Source: Centropus unirufus
Taxonomy: Eukaryota; Chordata; Aves; Cuculiformes; Centropidae
Assembly: GCA_013397695.1 (NCBI GenBank)
Contig: VYZI01000121.1
Coordinates: 984,411-1,048,410 of the forward strand
Direction: 5' to 3'
Length of the DNA stretch: 64,000 bases
The notes below the pieces were generated by a model. It saw nothing but the letters and a program-made list of their open reading frames with translations, ran no database searches and had not been told where the DNA came from. This document shows, in pieces, positions 61,301 through 64,000 of this stretch. The first letter of the stretch is position 1, and every line of letters starts with the position of its first letter. Made by a program: the position numbers and the translations under genes.

Positions 61301-62819
61301 CCTTTTACAAAGGAGTGTCCCCTTCAGCTTGCTCTCCTCTAAGACAGGTGTCCTGCACCCCGTTATGATAGCTCATGGTAAAGCAACCATGGTAGGTAAG
61401 AACAGGAGAGGAAGTTTGATCCACCCCATTCTCCTCAAATACAACGAACTATTATAAGACTTTTGCTTTGCAATGTTGCTTACTTACATTCCATGATATG
61501 TTAGGGCATGGTTTAGCAGAAATGACCAGTAGCTCGGTTGAGGGATAATCTCAAAATGCATGCAGGGATCAATAAATCTCACTTCTACTTCTTTTATCTC
61601 TTTTCCTTTCACCTTGAGCAGGAATTTAGGAAAGTCATTTAATGTTACCTAGTGAGTTTTAATGGAGGCTCAGAAGAAGAAGAAAAAAAACCCCATCCTA
61701 TGTTCACTTGTCCCATAGGTACACCACATTGCCCTCAGCTTCTATTGCCACTGCCAGGGACAGTATGAGTAAGTCTGAGAATAATGTCATTCCACTGGCC
61801 CACAAATATTCCCATTTGGTCAGCCTTATATAGAGTAATTACTGTTTAACATGGCACCGCAATTGGGTCAGGGCTTATTTTGGGTTATGAGTTATAAAAA
61901 GCTCTTTATTATAAAAAAACCCAAAACAACAAACCCTTTAAAAATTGCTGTGTTTGTTAATCTGTCATTCTAAACAAATGAGTCTAGAAACTTGTTAGTT
62001 TACTTATTATTTCTTGCTTGTTTTGCTTTAAAAGTCAGCATTCAGGACAGCACAACACCAAAGGCACCCAGGCATCCCATCCCATCTCATTTTTGAGATA
62101 TGTCTGTGTTTCAATTAAAAACCTATAACTGTTAGGTAACCAGGTGTTGCGGTGATACCCAGCGAATATTGTGGGGTGGCACGTTGGTCAAGGTTTCGCC
62201 AGCAATGACGTGGGAAGTTCCTTTCCATGGGCAGCTGATGGGCGTGATGGGGTGGGGAGAACTGGCTTGAGGGGTGCTTCTTGGCTTTGTGCTCTCATCT
62301 GAACAGATCTTTGCATTTTCCATGCCTGGAGTGCTGTACCCGGAGCAGGCAGCTCATTCCCATAGCTGTGCTTGGGTGGAATTAGCATTTTGCAGACCAT
62401 GCCGAGTCCAACATCAAAGTTCCTTCCAATTTTAATAACTTTGATATATAGATATATGCATGTATTTTTCATTTGTGCACATGGGGTTATATATTTGTAC
62501 AGCCAGAAGAAAAAAAAATATGGCTGTGTATCTGCATGTGTCATTTCTTATCTGCTACTAAAGCACAGGTGCCTCTGTGGGAAACAAGTTGTTAAGTTGT
62601 TTATTGTACAAGAGTTCAGGAAGTGTGGAGTATTATATTCACTTACGTGATTTCCCATGCTGAGTTGGTCATTTTTCCTCAAAAATTAGCATTCCACTCT
62701 GTTTCACAGGAGACCCCAATATTTTTAGTAGTGGTAGGAAAGAATGTTGCCTGCTGGGACAGGACAAGAGGCTGTGGATCAGCACTCATGTTTGGTTGTC
62801 TTTTTCTACTTGTTTTATG
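61301..62819. other. Unique non-coding sequence
   Basis: No gene or named repeat recognised. Short open frames on both strands only. Confidence 0.5.
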
Positions 62820-62945
62820 GCCTGGGACAGTTCTTAGCACTCTTCTGTGCTTCTGTTTAAAAGCAAAATGGGAATAATAATGCTGAGTTACCTTGCATAC
62901 AGCTATTTAAAGATGAAATTGAAGTTTGGAGACCTTTTACTAGCC
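62820..62945 (+). mobile_element. MIR-type SINE relic
   Basis: TTCTGTTTAAAAGCAAAATGGGAATAATAATGCTGAGTTACCTTGCATACAGCTATTTAAAGATGAAATTGA follows the MIR order (TCTGTAAAATGGGGATAATAATA, CTACCTCATAGGG, AGGATTAAATGA). Confidence 0.55.
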
Positions 62946-63562
62946 TTTGGCGTTCGAGATACAGAGCAGTTATTAGAAGTATTCCTGTGGTTTGGTTTTT
63001 TTAATGATATGAACTCCTTAAGAAATTTCATTAATGAAATGGAGCTGGGAAACAATCCAGAAGCAGGTAAACAGAAATCAAATCCTTTTATGGGCAGCTA
63101 TACAATGTGCTAAGGAAGGATGGCTGTATCCTTGAATTATTTCTTTTGACAAATTCTGAATTGTATATGGAAAAAACTTTCATCTCTGTAACAAAACCAA
63201 GACCACTAATGTTTCAGTAACTTTTAAGGCAAGACAAATCTGAAAAGTAATCCTCTGGGAGTTATGAAGATCTTTCAAACTGGAGATCTGAAAACAAAGT
63301 TGAACCAGGGAACATGTGCTATTGGCTCAGAAATGGCTCTCGGGTTTCTTGGATTCTTGCTCTCCATCAGCCAAGCCAGACAGGTGGGGGCCTGAAAGCT
63401 TGGAGGTCCAAGCCTGGGACTAGAAGCAGATATAGCATGATAAGCAAAACTGAGGTGGGGAGACAACCATGGACACAATTTTTCCTTTTCTCGGGTTTTC
63501 TTGTCAGGTCATCCATCATTTTATTCCCTGTGTTTATGTATTTCTTATTCCTGTTTCCCCAG

Positions 63563-63669
63563 GTTGTGCCTGTGAGGTGTTGCAGGGGAGGAAGTGCATG
63601 CCCATCCTCTTCACCTTCCTCCCTGAGGATGGGTGCAACGTGGTCGCTCAGGACCGAACGTGTTGCCAG
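63563..63669 (+). other. Candidate internal exon (107 bp)
   Basis: A long pyrimidine-rich tract (TTTCTTATTCCTGTTTCCCCAG) precedes position 63563, and CCAG|GTAAGG follows 63669. Both are strong splice signals. Two of three frames are open. The frame compatible with the candidate exon at 59518 is Cys-rich: it begins GCACEVLQGRKC and ends in a CCQ just before the donor, and it has about six cysteines in 35 residues. I recognise no family. The exon ends in phase 0 in that frame. Sequence after the window would be needed for any next exon. Confidence 0.35.
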
Positions 63670-64000
63670 GTAAGGGAGTCTACCTTCTTCCCCGGTGGTG
63701 GGGTGAGCAGTCACAAGTGAAGTGACCATCATGGTCGTCATAGCATCTGTAATAACATACCAGCTCGGATAATTCCTCATTGCAAGAACCTAATTAATTT
63801 TTCCTTGACAGCAAATCTAATAGGTCCAGATAAATGTTGTTGGGTAGGCACTAGCAGTAAGGAGAAAACAAGTTTGATCCCAGGCCATCAGAGACCAAAT
63901 CTTTTCCATTTTATGTTGCTTCTTTAATTAGTTGTAAAGAGATATTATTTTATTTAAAAGGCTTTTATTGATCAAAAAAACCCTTCATTCTCTCTCTCTT
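63670..64000. other. Unique non-coding sequence to window end
   Basis: Nothing recognised; the window ends in a short CT repeat. Confidence 0.5.

Noticed and set aside
1..64000. CRISPR array, phage, plasmid or integrative element
   Set aside because: No regular spacer-repeat pattern, no prokaryotic gene organisation, and clear avian LINE content throughout.

Overview
This window looks like nuclear DNA from a bird. The main evidence is 13 recognisable 3'-end fragments of CR1 LINE retrotransposons on both strands. Their tails match the avian CR1 3' end: a block reading roughly AGGTCCCTTCCAACCCAAACC followed by ATTCTATG-like octamers. There are also sparse, badly decayed MIR-type SINE pieces and relics of palindromic amniote DNA-transposon-like elements. 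Base composition is moderately AT-rich. I recognise no bacterial gene architecture, CRISPR array, operon, rRNA or functional tRNA.

I could not identify any protein-coding gene. The longest open frames (about 200 codons) are no longer than chance predicts for 64 kb read in six frames, and two of the longer ones are simply the antisense of CR1 copies. The window therefore reads as intergenic or intronic DNA. Three short segments have good splice-site context on the plus strand and are given as low-confidence candidate exons: 33328-33495 (GC-AG type donor, with a 38-codon small ORF behind a strong Kozak start), 59518-59630 and 63563-63669. The last two have phase-compatible open frames and could belong to one plus-strand transcript, possibly a long non-coding RNA.

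Layout. 1-5.9 kb: unique sequence with one AT-rich microsatellite, a DNA-transposon relic and a MIR relic carrying a perfect 22-bp palindrome. 5.9-23.3 kb: ordinary sequence with five CR1 fragments and MIR relics. 23.3-36.0 kb: a 12.6-kb stretch without recognisable CR1, containing blocks that look like conserved non-coding (developmental enhancer-type) DNA, including a GATTA motif cluster near 27.65-27.71 kb. 36-53.3 kb: CR1-rich, with a nested CR1-in-CR1 structure at 44 kb, an AP-1/NF-E2 motif cluster built partly by a perfect 29-bp tandem duplication at 49.3 kb, and a CR1 at 53.2 kb carrying a 23-bp microinversion between short inverted repeats. 53.3-60.9 kb: another CR1-free block with one candidate exon. 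60.9-64 kb: one full-looking CR1 3' fragment, a MIR relic and a final candidate exon.

I found no convincing new biological system. The best leads are the NF-E2/AP-1 cluster, the GATTA cluster in the CR1-depleted block, the candidate exons, and the two CR1 rearrangements. Calls of conservation are impressions from sequence character and were not computed.
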